Below, one piece after another: positions 1 through 8,525 of a stretch of DNA of 32,911 bases (position 1 is its first letter; each line of letters begins with the position of its first letter). The notes beneath the pieces were generated by a model, which saw only the letters and a program-made list of their open reading frames with translations, did not search any database and had not been told where the DNA came from. The translations under genes and the position numbers were made by a program. The DNA is from JBLHOS01 sp047623825 (lineage in GTDB: Bacteria; Pseudomonadota; Alphaproteobacteria; Rhodobacterales; Rhodobacteraceae): positions 1 through 32,911 of the forward strand of contig JBLHOS010000028.1 in the NCBI GenBank assembly GCA_047623825.1. The letters run 5' to 3'.

Positions 1-3000
1 TTGGCCCCGATGGCCGAAGATGGCAAAGAAACGCTGGCCTCGATGGGCGACGATACCCCGTCGGCGGTTCTTTCCACGCAATATCGACCCCTGAGCCACT
101 TCTTCCGGCAGAACTTTAGTCAGGTGACTAACCCACCAATCGACAGCTTGCGCGAATATCGCGTGATGAGCTTGAAGACGCGGTTCGGCAACCTGAAGAA
201 CGTGCTGGATGAAGACAGCAGCCAGACTGAGATCTTGGTTTTGGAAAGCCCGTTTGTCGGCAACGCCCAGTTCGATGAGATGTGTAAGCACTTCGGCGAT
301 AGCATCGTGACGCTGGATTGTTCGTTTCCGTCGGGCAGTGCGCAAAATTCCCTGAAAGAGGGTCTTGCCCGCATCCGTGCCGAGGCCGAAGACGCCGTTC
401 GGTCTGGGGCTGCACATATCGTGCTGACCGATCGGTTTCAGGATCCCCGCAAGGTTCCGATGCCAATTATTCTTGCAACCAGTGCTGTGCATAGTTGGCT
501 GACCCGTAAAGGTTTGCGCACGTTCTGCTCCCTCAACGTGCGTTCAGCCGAATGTATTGATCCGCACTACTTTGCGGTGTTGGTTGGCTGCGGTGCAACG
601 ACGGTAAACGCCTATCTGGCACAAGACAGTCTGGCCGACCGGATCAAGCGTGGGCTGCTGGATTGTACGCTGACGGAGGCAGTCGGGCGCTACCGCATGG
701 CAATTGATCAGGGTCTGTTGAAGATCATGGCCAAGATGGGGATCAGCGTAGTCTCTAGCTATCGGGGTGGTCTGAACTTTGAGGCCGTTGGGCTAAGCCG
801 CGCTATGGTTGCAGAGTATTTTCCTGGAATGACAAGCCGGATCTCTGGCATCGGGGTCAGTGGTTTGCAGGGCAAAGCTGAGCAGGTCCACGCGCGCGGT
901 TGGCTGGGTCAGCAAGATGTTCTGCCAATCGGTGGATTCTATAAAGCACGCCGCTCAGGTGAAAAACACGCCTGGGAAGCACAGACCATGCATATGCTGC
1001 AAGCTGCCTGCAACAGCGCTAGCTATGAGCTTTGGAAGCAATATAGCGCAAAACTGCGGAGCAATCCGCCGATCCATCTGCGCGATCTGATGGATATCAA
1101 ATCCATGGGTAAGCCCATTCCGATCGAAGAAGTTGAAAGCATTACCTCAATCCGCAAGCGGTTCGTGACGCCTGGTATGTCGCTGGGCGCCCTAAGCCCT
1201 GAGGCCCATAAAACGCTGAACGTGGCGATGAACCGGATCGGGGCCAAGTCTGACAGTGGTGAGGGCGGTGAAGATCCGGCGCATTTCGTGCCAGAGCCTA
1301 ACGGTGATAATCCGTCCGCAAAGATCAAACAGGTCGCATCTGGCCGGTTTGGCGTCACAGCGGAATATCTGAACCATTGCGAAGAGCTTGAAATCAAAGT
1401 GGCCCAAGGTGCAAAGCCAGGTGAGGGCGGCCAGCTGCCTGGCATCAAGGTGACAGAGCTGATCGCACGGCTACGCCATTCGACGCCTGGCGTGACACTG
1501 ATCAGCCCACCGCCACATCACGACATCTATTCGATCGAAGATCTGGCACAGCTGATTTATGACCTGAAGCAGATCAACCCTCGTGCCAAGGTGACCGTCA
1601 AGCTGGTCTCCTCATCGGGTGTTGGGACGATTGCTGCGGGTGTTGCCAAGGCCAAGGCTGATGTGATCCTGATTTCGGGTCATAATGGTGGGACTGGTGC
1701 CTCCCCTGCGACATCGATCAAATATGCGGGTCTTCCGTGGGAGATGGGCCTGACCGAGGCTCATCAGGTTCTGAGCATGAACAACCTGCGCGAGCGTGTG
1801 ACATTGCGCACCGATGGCGGCCTGCGTACGGGTCGAGACATTGTCATGGCCGCGATGCTGGGTGCTGAAGAGTATGGCATCGGCACGGCCGCCCTGATCT
1901 CTATGGGCTGCATCATGGTACGTCAGTGCCAGTCAAACACCTGCCCGGTGGGCGTGTGTACCCAAGATGAAGCGCTGCGTGATAAGTTCACTGGATCCGC
2001 TGACAAGGTCGTCAATTTGATCACCTTCTATGCGCAAGAAGTTCGCGAATTGTTGGCAAGTATCGGCGCGCGATCATTGGATGACATTATTGGCCGTGCT
2101 GATTTGTTGACGCAGGTTTCGCGGGGCTCGGCGCATCTGGATGATCTGGACCTGAACCCCATGTTGATCACGGTCGATGGCGCAGACAAGATTGTCTATG
2201 ATCGTAACAAGCCGCGTAATCCGGTGCCAGATACACTGGATGCGCAGATCGTGGTGGATGCGGCACGGTTCCTGCAGGACGGTGAGAAGATGCAGCTGAG
2301 CTATGCAGTGCAAAATACGTTGCGGTCGATCGGCACGCGCACATCCAGCCATATCGTGCAGAAGTTCGGAATGCGTAATTCACTGCAGCCGGACCATCTG
2401 ACCGTCAAACTGGAGGGGTCAGCCGGTCAATCGCTGGGAGCGTTTGCTGCACCTGGGCTGAAACTGGAAGTCATGGGTGACGCAAATGACTACGTTGGCA
2501 AGGGCCTGTCGGGTGGCGTGATCGTGGTTCGCCCATCCATGGCCAGCCCATTGAAGGCAGACGAGAATACGATCATCGGCAATACCGTTCTTTATGGCGC
2601 AACTGACGGCTATCTGTTCGCCGCTGGGCGTGCCGGTGAGCGGTTTGCTGTTCGCAATTCCGGCGCGTCAACGGTGATCGAGGGCTGTGGGTCGAACGGG
2701 TGTGAATATATGACAGGCGGTGTAGCCGTTATTCTGGGATCTGTTGGGGCAAACTTTGGCGCCGGGATGACCGGAGGCATGGCCTATCTGTATGATCCAA
2801 AAGGGGAGCTGATGCCGAACCTCAATCTCGAGACTGTGGTGACCTGTGGGGTAACAATGCCCCATTGGGAGGGGCAGCTAAAGGAGTTGGTTGAGCGTCA
2901 TGCGGTTGAGACAGGCAGTCGGAAGGCCGCTGAGATCTTGCAGCACTGGGAGGTCGAGAGGACACGGTTCGTCCAGATTTGCCCAAAGGAGATGTTGGAT

Positions 3001-3051
3001 AAGTTGACCACGCCGCTGAGTATCGAACAGGCCGCCGTTCCTGCTGAGTGA
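1..3051 (+). CDS. gltB: Glutamate synthase (NADPH) large subunit, C-terminal two thirds (5' truncated by window)
   Basis: GltB makes two glutamates from glutamine and 2-oxoglutarate in the cytosol, using FMN and a 3Fe-4S cluster, with electrons from GltD. The open frame enters from the window edge and gives 1,016 residues. The full protein is about 1,500, so the N-terminal glutaminase domain with the catalytic Cys1 lies outside. Visible parts are the central domain (about 1-270), the FMN/2-oxoglutarate synthase domain (about 370-720, with SDSGEGGED and SGHNGGTGASP), and the C-terminal glycine-rich beta-helix (about 770-970, repeated G-x-x-G, ending GMTGGMAY). The 3Fe-4S cysteines are C637, C643 and C648 in CIMVRQCQSNTC. 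It ends at a TGA 86 nt before a strong terminator. No gltD is visible downstream, so gltD is probably upstream or elsewhere. Its product glutamate is the amino donor for SerC encoded nearby. Confidence 0.97.
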   Translation: MAPMAEDGKETLASMGDDTPSAVLSTQYRPLSHFFRQNFSQVTNPPIDSLREYRVMSLKTRFGNLKNVLDEDSSQTEILVLESPFVGNAQFDEMCKHFGDSIVTLDCSFPSGSAQNSLKEGLARIRAEAEDAVRSGAAHIVLTDRFQDPRKVPMPIILATSAVHSWLTRKGLRTFCSLNVRSAECIDPHYFAVLVGCGATTVNAYLAQDSLADRIKRGLLDCTLTEAVGRYRMAIDQGLLKIMAKMGISVVSSYRGGLNFEAVGLSRAMVAEYFPGMTSRISGIGVSGLQGKAEQVHARGWLGQQDVLPIGGFYKARRSGEKHAWEAQTMHMLQAACNSASYELWKQYSAKLRSNPPIHLRDLMDIKSMGKPIPIEEVESITSIRKRFVTPGMSLGALSPEAHKTLNVAMNRIGAKSDSGEGGEDPAHFVPEPNGDNPSAKIKQVASGRFGVTAEYLNHCEELEIKVAQGAKPGEGGQLPGIKVTELIARLRHSTPGVTLISPPPHHDIYSIEDLAQLIYDLKQINPRAKVTVKLVSSSGVGTIAAGVAKAKADVILISGHNGGTGASPATSIKYAGLPWEMGLTEAHQVLSMNNLRERVTLRTDGGLRTGRDIVMAAMLGAEEYGIGTAALISMGCIMVRQCQSNTCPVGVCTQDEALRDKFTGSADKVVNLITFYAQEVRELLASIGARSLDDIIGRADLLTQVSRGSAHLDDLDLNPMLITVDGADKIVYDRNKPRNPVPDTLDAQIVVDAARFLQDGEKMQLSYAVQNTLRSIGTRTSSHIVQKFGMRNSLQPDHLTVKLEGSAGQSLGAFAAPGLKLEVMGDANDYVGKGLSGGVIVVRPSMASPLKADENTIIGNTVLYGATDGYLFAAGRAGERFAVRNSGASTVIEGCGSNGCEYMTGGVAVILGSVGANFGAGMTGGMAYLYDPKGELMPNLNLETVVTCGVTMPHWEGQLKELVERHAVETGSRKAAEILQHWEVERTRFVQICPKEMLDKLTTPLSIEQAAVPAE

Positions 3052-3137
3052 AGACTTTGTGGGGCTGCCCCTTCGCGCCCAATACTCAGGCCTGATCTTG
3101 GGTGGGTAAGGCGGGTTTGATCATCGTGTGTAATAAG

Positions 3138-3170
3138 AAAATGGCCAGCCTTTGACGGGTTGGCCATTTT
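3138..3170. terminator. Strong, probably bidirectional intrinsic terminator between gltB and serB
   Basis: A perfect 10-bp stem, AAAATGGCCA (3138-3147) with TGGCCATTTT (3161-3170), is extended inward by three pairs including one G-U, leaving a 7-nt loop. The A-run on one arm and T-run on the other make it terminator-like on both strands. It lies between the convergent gltB and serB stop codons. Confidence 0.85.
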
Positions 3171-3221
3171 GCATTGGGGTCGGATGGTTTGAGTATTTGG
3201 GCCGAAAAAGGTTTGGAAAGC

Positions 3222-4091
3222 TTAGACAAATTCAGCCTTCCTATAGCCCTGAAGATAAAGCAGCGCTGTCAGGTCACCATGGTTTATACGGATGTCGCAT
3301 TGGGCCTGAACAGAGGGTTTGGCGTGCAGTGCCACACCTGTACCCGCAACGCCAAGCATCCCTAGATCGTTCGCCCCGTCGCCAACAGCCAAGACATCGG
3401 CAGCATTGATGTTAAGCCTTGTCGCAATCTCATTCAGGGCCGTGATTTTTGCGTCACGCCCAAGGATTGGCTCGGCGACTTTACCGGTGAATTCATGATT
3501 TTCGAACAGCAGCGTGTTGGCGCGGTTTTCGTCAAACCCAAGATCTGCGGCAACTTTTTGCGTAAACGAGGTAAATCCGCCTGAGACTAGCGCGGTATAG
3601 GCGCCGTTGGCCTTCATGGTGGCCAAAAGGGTCTTGCCACCGGGCACAAAAGTGATCCGGTTTTTCAAGACATCGGCGACGACAGAGGTGGGTAGACCCT
3701 TTAGCAGGCTGACGCGTTCGCGGACTGATGCCTCAAAATCCAGCTCACCATTCATGGCGCGCGCCGTGATCTTGGCCACATGGGGGCCGACCCCGGCTTC
3801 AGCGGCAAGCTCATCGATGCATTCTTGCTGGATCATGGTGCTGTCCATATCGGCCAGAAGCATCTTTTTGCGGCGGTTTTCGGTGGGCTGGATCACCATG
3901 TCCACGCCCTCGGTTTGCAAGTTATCCCAGATCTGATCGTAGTTTCTGGGCCGCGTTGCCAGATCGAATTCGGCGGCCCCATTGGGGGCCAGCCATTGAA
4001 CCTCACTGCCGCCGAAAGCGTTGCGCAGATTGTTCACGAGAGGCGCCTCAAGCACCATCGCGGGGTTGGTCAAAAGCGTGACTGTGAACAT
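3222..4091 (-). CDS. serB: Phosphoserine phosphatase
   Basis: SerB is a HAD-superfamily phosphatase that hydrolyses O-phosphoserine to serine, the last step of the phosphorylated serine pathway. The predicted protein is 289 residues. The HAD nucleophile motif is LLADMDSTMIQ, with D81 as nucleophile and D83 as acid/base. Later motifs are LVSGGFTSF (Ser/Thr motif) and AVGDGANDLGMLG (Mg-binding aspartates). The N-terminal 70 or so residues form the small ACT-like region usual in long SerB proteins. The frame stays open upstream to 4265, but I chose the ATG at 4091: it has a GGAG 7 nt ahead and begins the conserved MFTVTLLTN sequence, and the longer form would run into the serC leader. The gene is divergent from serC with about 240 nt between the starts, so a shared control region is plausible. 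Confidence 0.95.
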   Translation of the reverse strand: MFTVTLLTNPAMVLEAPLVNNLRNAFGGSEVQWLAPNGAAEFDLATRPRNYDQIWDNLQTEGVDMVIQPTENRRKKMLLADMDSTMIQQECIDELAAEAGVGPHVAKITARAMNGELDFEASVRERVSLLKGLPTSVVADVLKNRITFVPGGKTLLATMKANGAYTALVSGGFTSFTQKVAADLGFDENRANTLLFENHEFTGKVAEPILGRDAKITALNEIATRLNINAADVLAVGDGANDLGMLGVAGTGVALHAKPSVQAQCDIRINHGDLTALLYLQGYRKAEFV

Positions 4092-4244
4092 CGCAAAGCT
4101 CCAGATCAAAAAGGATTGCACGGCATAAAGCACAGTGGCGTGTGCGTGGCCACTGCGGATGTAGCTCCAGTCGTTGAGGTTTCCGATCGGCAACATCAAG
4201 GTGTGGCATGATCGGGTTCCGACACTTCGGATGCATTTTGCGCC

Positions 4245-4328
4245 TTGCGCTGTCGATACGCGCACCGTAATTCCGGCAATGGGACACCCCTCCCCAACGA
4301 GGGGCGTATATCTGTGAGGATACCAGAA
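4245..4328 (+). promoter_or_regulatory. Candidate structured serC leader (possible serC RNA motif)
   Basis: Immediately before serC there is a stem CCCCTC (4287-4292) / GAGGGG (4299-4304) with loop CCCAAC. The serC Shine-Dalgarno GAGGA (4316-4320) follows 12 nt later, and GTAT (4306-4309) can pair with ATAC (4320-4323), which would place that SD in a loop. The CCTC in the first arm could alternatively pair with the SD GAGG. From memory, a conserved 'serC' RNA motif has been described upstream of serC in alphaproteobacteria. The location and the short hairpin near the start codon fit, but I cannot align this sequence to that model. The 5' boundary given is approximate. Confidence 0.45.
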
Positions 4329-5483
4329 ATGGTTATGACTACTCCGGTCACGCGGCCGGAAAATCCGCGTTTTTCGTCTGGCCCCTGCGCCAAACCCCCT
4401 ACATGGTCATTAGATAAATTGTCGGACGCGGCGTTGGGTCGATCCCATCGTGCCGCTGTGGGCAAGGCCAAGCTGAAGGCCACAATCGAGGGAACGCGAG
4501 AGATCTTAGGGATCCCCGCAGACTACAAGATCGGGATTGTCCCGGCCTCTGACACTGGCGCGTACGAACTAGCGATGTGGTCGATGCTGGGTGAGCGGCC
4601 CGCTGAGATGGTAGCCTGGGAAAGCTTTGGTGCGGGCTGGGTCACTGATGTGGTCAAGCAGCTGAAGATTGAGGCGAAAGTTCATGTAGCGGACTACGGT
4701 CAGATCGTCGATATGGCTGAGATTAATTATGATCACGACGTTTGCTTTACGTGGAACGGAACAACGTCCGGCGTGCGGATGCCTCATGGCGATATGATCC
4801 CTGCGGATCGCGCCGGGCTGACGCTGTGTGACGCAACTTCGGCGGCTTTTGCGCAGGATTTGCCGTGGGACAAACTGGATGTAGTCACGTTCTCTTGGCA
4901 AAAAGTCATGGGCGGTGAGGGCGCGCATGGCATGTTGGTTTTAAGCCCGCGTGCTGTGGCCCGGCTGGAAAGTTATACGCCAGCATGGCCGTTGCCGAAA
5001 ATCTTCCGCCTGACCAAAGGCGGTAAGCTGATCGATGAGATCTTTTCTGGCGCCACAATCAATACGCCGTCGATGTTAGCGGTTGAGGATTATCTGGTGG
5101 CCCTTGATTGGGCCCGCCAGATCGGCGGTTTGCCTGCCCTGCAGGCGCGGGCTGATGCCAACGCACAGGCGATTTTTGATTTTGTCGCGGTAACTGATTG
5201 GCTAGAAAACCTAGCTAAAGACCCTAAAACACGATCCAATACCTCTGTTTGCCTGAAATTTGCAGATGGTCGCATTTTGGACGGCCCGGCCTTTGCAAAG
5301 GCTGTTGCGAAACGGTTGGAGGCTGAAGGTATTGCGCTTGATATCGGTGCCTATCGTGATGCCCCTGCTGGTCTGCGGATTTGGTGCGGTGCGACGGTAG
5401 AAACCTCAGACATCGAGGCAATGCTGCCTTGGTTGTCCTGGGCCTTTGATGCCGAGATCGCAGCGCAGTCCAAAGCGGCCTAA
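4329..5483 (+). CDS. serC: Phosphoserine aminotransferase
   Basis: SerC is a PLP-dependent class V aminotransferase that converts 3-phosphohydroxypyruvate and glutamate to phosphoserine and 2-oxoglutarate. The predicted protein is 384 residues and resembles the long alphaproteobacterial type, with RFSSGPCAKPP near the N-terminus. The PLP-binding lysine is most likely K192 in FSWQKVMGGEGAHG. TFTWNGTTSG-like substrate and cofactor contacts (seen as CFTWNGTTSGVRMP) lie around residue 140. The ATG at 4329 has GAGGA 8 nt upstream; a second in-frame ATG lies two codons later. The frame is open further upstream to 4245 but that would cover the leader hairpin. serA follows after 42 nt with its own strong SD, so serC-serA is very probably one operon. 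Confidence 0.96.
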   Translation: MVMTTPVTRPENPRFSSGPCAKPPTWSLDKLSDAALGRSHRAAVGKAKLKATIEGTREILGIPADYKIGIVPASDTGAYELAMWSMLGERPAEMVAWESFGAGWVTDVVKQLKIEAKVHVADYGQIVDMAEINYDHDVCFTWNGTTSGVRMPHGDMIPADRAGLTLCDATSAAFAQDLPWDKLDVVTFSWQKVMGGEGAHGMLVLSPRAVARLESYTPAWPLPKIFRLTKGGKLIDEIFSGATINTPSMLAVEDYLVALDWARQIGGLPALQARADANAQAIFDFVAVTDWLENLAKDPKTRSNTSVCLKFADGRILDGPAFAKAVAKRLEAEGIALDIGAYRDAPAGLRIWCGATVETSDIEAMLPWLSWAFDAEIAAQSKAA

Positions 5484-5525
5484 ATCCTATATATAGATCC
5501 TGTTTTTGAAGAAGGAGTGGCTGAA

Positions 5526-7121
5526 ATGGCCCCCAAAGTACTCGTATCCGACAAGTTGAGCGAAACCGCTGTTCAGATCTTTCGCGACCGTGGCATTGAA
5601 GTAGATTTTGAACCCGGTCTTGGCAAAGACAAAGATCGGCTGCTGGAAGTGATCGGCAAATATGATGGCCTGGCGATTCGGTCTGCGACCAAAGCAACCG
5701 AAAAGCTATTGGCGGCTGCGACCAATCTAAAGGTCATCGGTCGGGCCGGCATCGGTGTCGACAATGTCGATGTACCCTACGCGTCAAAGCGCGGGATCAT
5801 CGTGATGAACACTCCGTTCGGCAATTCGATCACCACAGCTGAACATGCAATTTCATTGATGATGGCGGTTGCGCGCCAAATCCCAGAGGCCAACGCATCG
5901 ACCCACGCGGGCAAATGGGAGAAATCGAAATTTATGGGGGTTGAGCTGACCAACAAGACGCTTGGCGTTATTGGGGCCGGCAATATCGGCTCTATTGTGT
6001 GCGATCGCGCACTTGGATTGCGGATGAAAGTCATCGCCTTTGATCCATTCCTGTCTGAGGAGCGGGCTAAGAAAATTGGTGCTGAGAAAGTTGATCTGGA
6101 TGAGCTGTTGCAGCGTGCCGATTTCATCACCCTGCACGTACCGTTGACCGATAAGACGCGCAATATTCTAAGCAAGGACAATATCGCGAAACTAAAACCG
6201 GGCGTTCGCATCATCAATTGTGCGCGCGGCGGTCTTGTGGATGAGGCGGCATTGGCGGAGGCTTTGAAAGAGGGTCGTGTTGCGGGCGCCGCATTTGATG
6301 TTTTCGCAGAGGAACCTGCCGTTAATAGCCCTCTATTCAATCTTCCAAATGTTGTCGTGACGCCGCATCTGGGTGCGGCAACCACTGAGGCGCAGGAAAA
6401 TGTGGCTTTGCAAGTGGCTGAGCAGATGTCGGACTTTCTGCTGACGGGGGCTGTTTCAAATGCGCTGAACATGCCGTCTGTGACCGCAGAAGAGGCGGCA
6501 GTGATGGGCCCTTGGGTTAAGCTGGCCGAGCATTTGGGCAGTTTTGTTGGTCAGCTGACGGATGAGCCGATTGAGGCAATCTCGATCACCTATAATGGCT
6601 CAGTCTCAAGCATGAACCTTGAGGCGCTGAATTGCGCTGCGATTGCAGGGATCATGAAAGCGTCCAATCCGGACGTGAATATGGTCAGCGCCCCGGTGAT
6701 TGCAAAAGAGCGTGGCATCGAAATCTCGACGACCACGCAGGATAAAACAGGTGTCTTTGACGGCTATATTCGCCTTCACGTCAAAACGGCGGAGCGGGAA
6801 CGCTCAATCGCGGGAACAGTCTTTAGCGACGGAAAACCACGGTTTATCCAGATCAAAGGGATCAACATTGATGCCGAGATCGGGGAGCATATGCTGTACA
6901 CCACCAACGAAGATGTGCCTGGTATTATCGGAACTTTAGGGCAGACGCTTGGTGTGAATGGCGTCAATATTGCGAACTTTACCTTGGGCCGATCTGGTGC
7001 TGGTAAGGACGCAATTGCACTGCTTTATCTTGATGCACAGCCGCCCCAAGAAGTGCTGGAGAAACTATTGGCGACGGGCATGTTCCGTCAGATCAAGCCC
7101 ATGCAGTTCGACACCGCGTGA
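5526..7121 (+). CDS. serA: D-3-phosphoglycerate dehydrogenase
   Basis: SerA oxidises 3-phosphoglycerate to 3-phosphohydroxypyruvate with NAD+, the first step of serine synthesis. The protein is 531 residues, the long (type I) form with an inserted domain. In order it has the N-terminal half of the substrate domain, a Rossmann domain with GAGNIG at residues 150-155, the CARGGLVDE segment with the substrate arginine, the histidine in PHLGAATTEAQ, an intervening domain of about 140 residues, and a C-terminal ACT domain (EDVPGIIGTLGQTLG) likely to bind serine for feedback control. The ATG at 5526 has AAGGAG 8 nt ahead. An in-frame GTG three codons earlier overlaps that SD and is rejected. A GC-rich hairpin follows the stop. 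Confidence 0.97.
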   Translation: MAPKVLVSDKLSETAVQIFRDRGIEVDFEPGLGKDKDRLLEVIGKYDGLAIRSATKATEKLLAAATNLKVIGRAGIGVDNVDVPYASKRGIIVMNTPFGNSITTAEHAISLMMAVARQIPEANASTHAGKWEKSKFMGVELTNKTLGVIGAGNIGSIVCDRALGLRMKVIAFDPFLSEERAKKIGAEKVDLDELLQRADFITLHVPLTDKTRNILSKDNIAKLKPGVRIINCARGGLVDEAALAEALKEGRVAGAAFDVFAEEPAVNSPLFNLPNVVVTPHLGAATTEAQENVALQVAEQMSDFLLTGAVSNALNMPSVTAEEAAVMGPWVKLAEHLGSFVGQLTDEPIEAISITYNGSVSSMNLEALNCAAIAGIMKASNPDVNMVSAPVIAKERGIEISTTTQDKTGVFDGYIRLHVKTAERERSIAGTVFSDGKPRFIQIKGINIDAEIGEHMLYTTNEDVPGIIGTLGQTLGVNGVNIANFTLGRSGAGKDAIALLYLDAQPPQEVLEKLLATGMFRQIKPMQFDTA

Positions 7122-7128
7122 AAAATAA

Positions 7129-7152
7129 GGCCCCCGGCCGATGTCGGGGGCC
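7129..7152 (+). terminator. GC-rich hairpin after serA, probable terminator
   Basis: GGCCCCCG (7129-7136) pairs perfectly with CGGGGGCC (7145-7152) around an 8-nt loop, 7 nt after the serA stop. There is an A-rich run before it but no T-run after it, so termination on the plus strand is plausible rather than certain. Confidence 0.6.
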
Positions 7153-7223
7153 ATGCTGCGTGGGTTGAACACAGGCGCGTTTGCTTGCAGGGTCAGATGG
7201 TACCAATTGCAATGAGATCGCGA

Positions 7224-7658
7224 ATGTCCGAACCCTTCATTCTTGATGACTTCCTGCCTTATCAACTGAGTGTTGCGGCGGGGCGGGTCAGCCAGGAGTT
7301 TGCCCGCCATTACGAAGATATGTTTGGCATCAGCCGGGCGGAATGGCGCGTCGTTGCGCATCTGAGCCAAGTCACAGCCGTCTCTGTCCGGGAGATCCAT
7401 GCGCGTGTGGATATGGACAAACCTAAAGTCAGCCGTGCGGCGACGCGGTTGGAGGAGGCGGGCTATATTACTAAGCGTATCAATGGTACCGACAGGCGGT
7501 TGGTGGAATTGGCTTTAACGCAAAAGGGCCAGAAGATGGTCGCCCAACTGACGCCGATTGCCCAACGATATCAGGCAGAATTGATTGGCAGGCTTGGCCG
7601 TGATGCGACCCGATTTCAGGCGGGCATAGCAATGATTTTGCCCCGGTCTGAAACCTGA
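7224..7658 (+). CDS. MarR-family transcriptional regulator
   Basis: This is a predicted 144-residue winged-helix DNA-binding protein of the MarR family, which usually act as dimers binding a palindrome near their own promoter and respond to small phenolic or oxidant ligands. The family pattern is seen in the N-terminal helix (LPYQLSVAAGRVSQEF), the recognition region (VSVREIHARVDMDKPKVSRA), and the wing (GYITKRINGTDRRLVELALT). The start is uncertain: ATGs at 7197, 7212 and 7224 and a TTG at 7185 are all in frame, and only 7197 has a passable SD (AGGG). I chose 7224 because MSEPFILDDFLPY begins the conserved part. The next gene starts directly at its stop codon, so it is likely co-transcribed with the phosphoesterase. 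The ligand and targets are unknown. Confidence 0.85.
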   Translation: MSEPFILDDFLPYQLSVAAGRVSQEFARHYEDMFGISRAEWRVVAHLSQVTAVSVREIHARVDMDKPKVSRAATRLEEAGYITKRINGTDRRLVELALTQKGQKMVAQLTPIAQRYQAELIGRLGRDATRFQAGIAMILPRSET

Positions 7659-8510
7659 ATGTTGGCGGGGGTACGGCGCGCACTTACTCCGACTGTCTCG
7701 TTCGGATGTGCCCCGCTTGTGGTCAGTTATCAGGTCCATAGCCCCAGATGGAATACCCCGGATATTAAGATTGTAGTTGTCTCTGACCTACATGTTTGTT
7801 GGCCATGGACGTCTTTACAGGCGCTGTTGCGCGTGGTCGCAAAGGTCAATGCACTGACGCCTGATCTGATTTTACTGCCCGGGGATTTTCTAGTGGGCCG
7901 CAAACTACCCTCCAATCGGGCGACGGCTGAGCAGATTGCAAAGATTCTGGGCGGGCTTTGTGCGCGCCTGGGCGTTTTTGCATCATTGGGAAATCACGAT
8001 TGGACTGACTGCCCGGTGGCGCGAAAGAACGGGTTCACAGGATCGTCTGTGGTGCCTGCGTTGCGTCAATTTGGGATCGAGGTCCTCGTGAACAGTGCCA
8101 TACCAATTCAGGACGGCAAAGATAAGTTTTGGTTGGTTGGATTTGACAGTCAGGATGGGCAGACTGCCACCGCGCGATCAGCTGAACGGCATGATCCCGA
8201 ACGGTCTTTTGCGGACGTTCCGGTTGGGGCGTCGGTTATTTTAATGGCGCATGAACCTGACTATTTTGCCAAAGGTGATGCGCGTCCGTCTCTTCAGATC
8301 AGTGGCCATACGCATGCTGGGCAGCTTAATCTTTTTGGCTGGAGACCGCTTACGCCGTCGCGTTACGGTGGACGATTTGCCCATGGTCTGGTTTCAAAGG
8401 CGGAGGGACGGCTGATAGTTTCAGCTGGATTGGGTTATAGTGGGCTGCCGCTTCGGATTGGCGCACCATCTGAGATCTCGGTGGTGTATCTGACCGGAAC
8501 GTCTGGCTAA
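7659..8510 (+). CDS. Calcineurin-type metallophosphoesterase (YkuE/YaeI-like)
   Basis: This is a 283-residue protein of the metallophosphatase fold with a two-metal active site. Visible motifs in order are SDLHV (D43, H45), PGDF (D76), GNHDW (N112, H113), AHEPDYF, and GHTHAGQ (H217, H219). The closing GHTHAGQLNLF is typical of the YkuE/YaeI branch, whose members are often membrane-associated and have been linked to phosphodiester or lipid substrates. The substrate here cannot be read from the sequence. Relatives often begin with a transmembrane helix, but this N-terminus (about 35 residues before the first motif) has no convincing one. The ATG follows the MarR stop TGA with no spacing and no clear SD, suggesting translational coupling. 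The thiolase starts 15 nt after its stop. Confidence 0.88.
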   Translation: MLAGVRRALTPTVSFGCAPLVVSYQVHSPRWNTPDIKIVVVSDLHVCWPWTSLQALLRVVAKVNALTPDLILLPGDFLVGRKLPSNRATAEQIAKILGGLCARLGVFASLGNHDWTDCPVARKNGFTGSSVVPALRQFGIEVLVNSAIPIQDGKDKFWLVGFDSQDGQTATARSAERHDPERSFADVPVGASVILMAHEPDYFAKGDARPSLQISGHTHAGQLNLFGWRPLTPSRYGGRFAHGLVSKAEGRLIVSAGLGYSGLPLRIGAPSEISVVYLTGTSG

Positions 8511-8525
8511 TCGAGGAGACTGAAT

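Noticed and set aside
4092..4265. 58-codon N-terminal extension of serB
   Set aside because: The extra sequence has no similarity to SerB, would overlap the serC leader, and the ATG at 4091 has a good SD.
5777..6472. 231-codon minus-strand frame opposite serA
   Set aside because: It is low-complexity serine- and alanine-rich sequence typical of the antisense of a high-GC3 gene, and serA is clear on the other strand.
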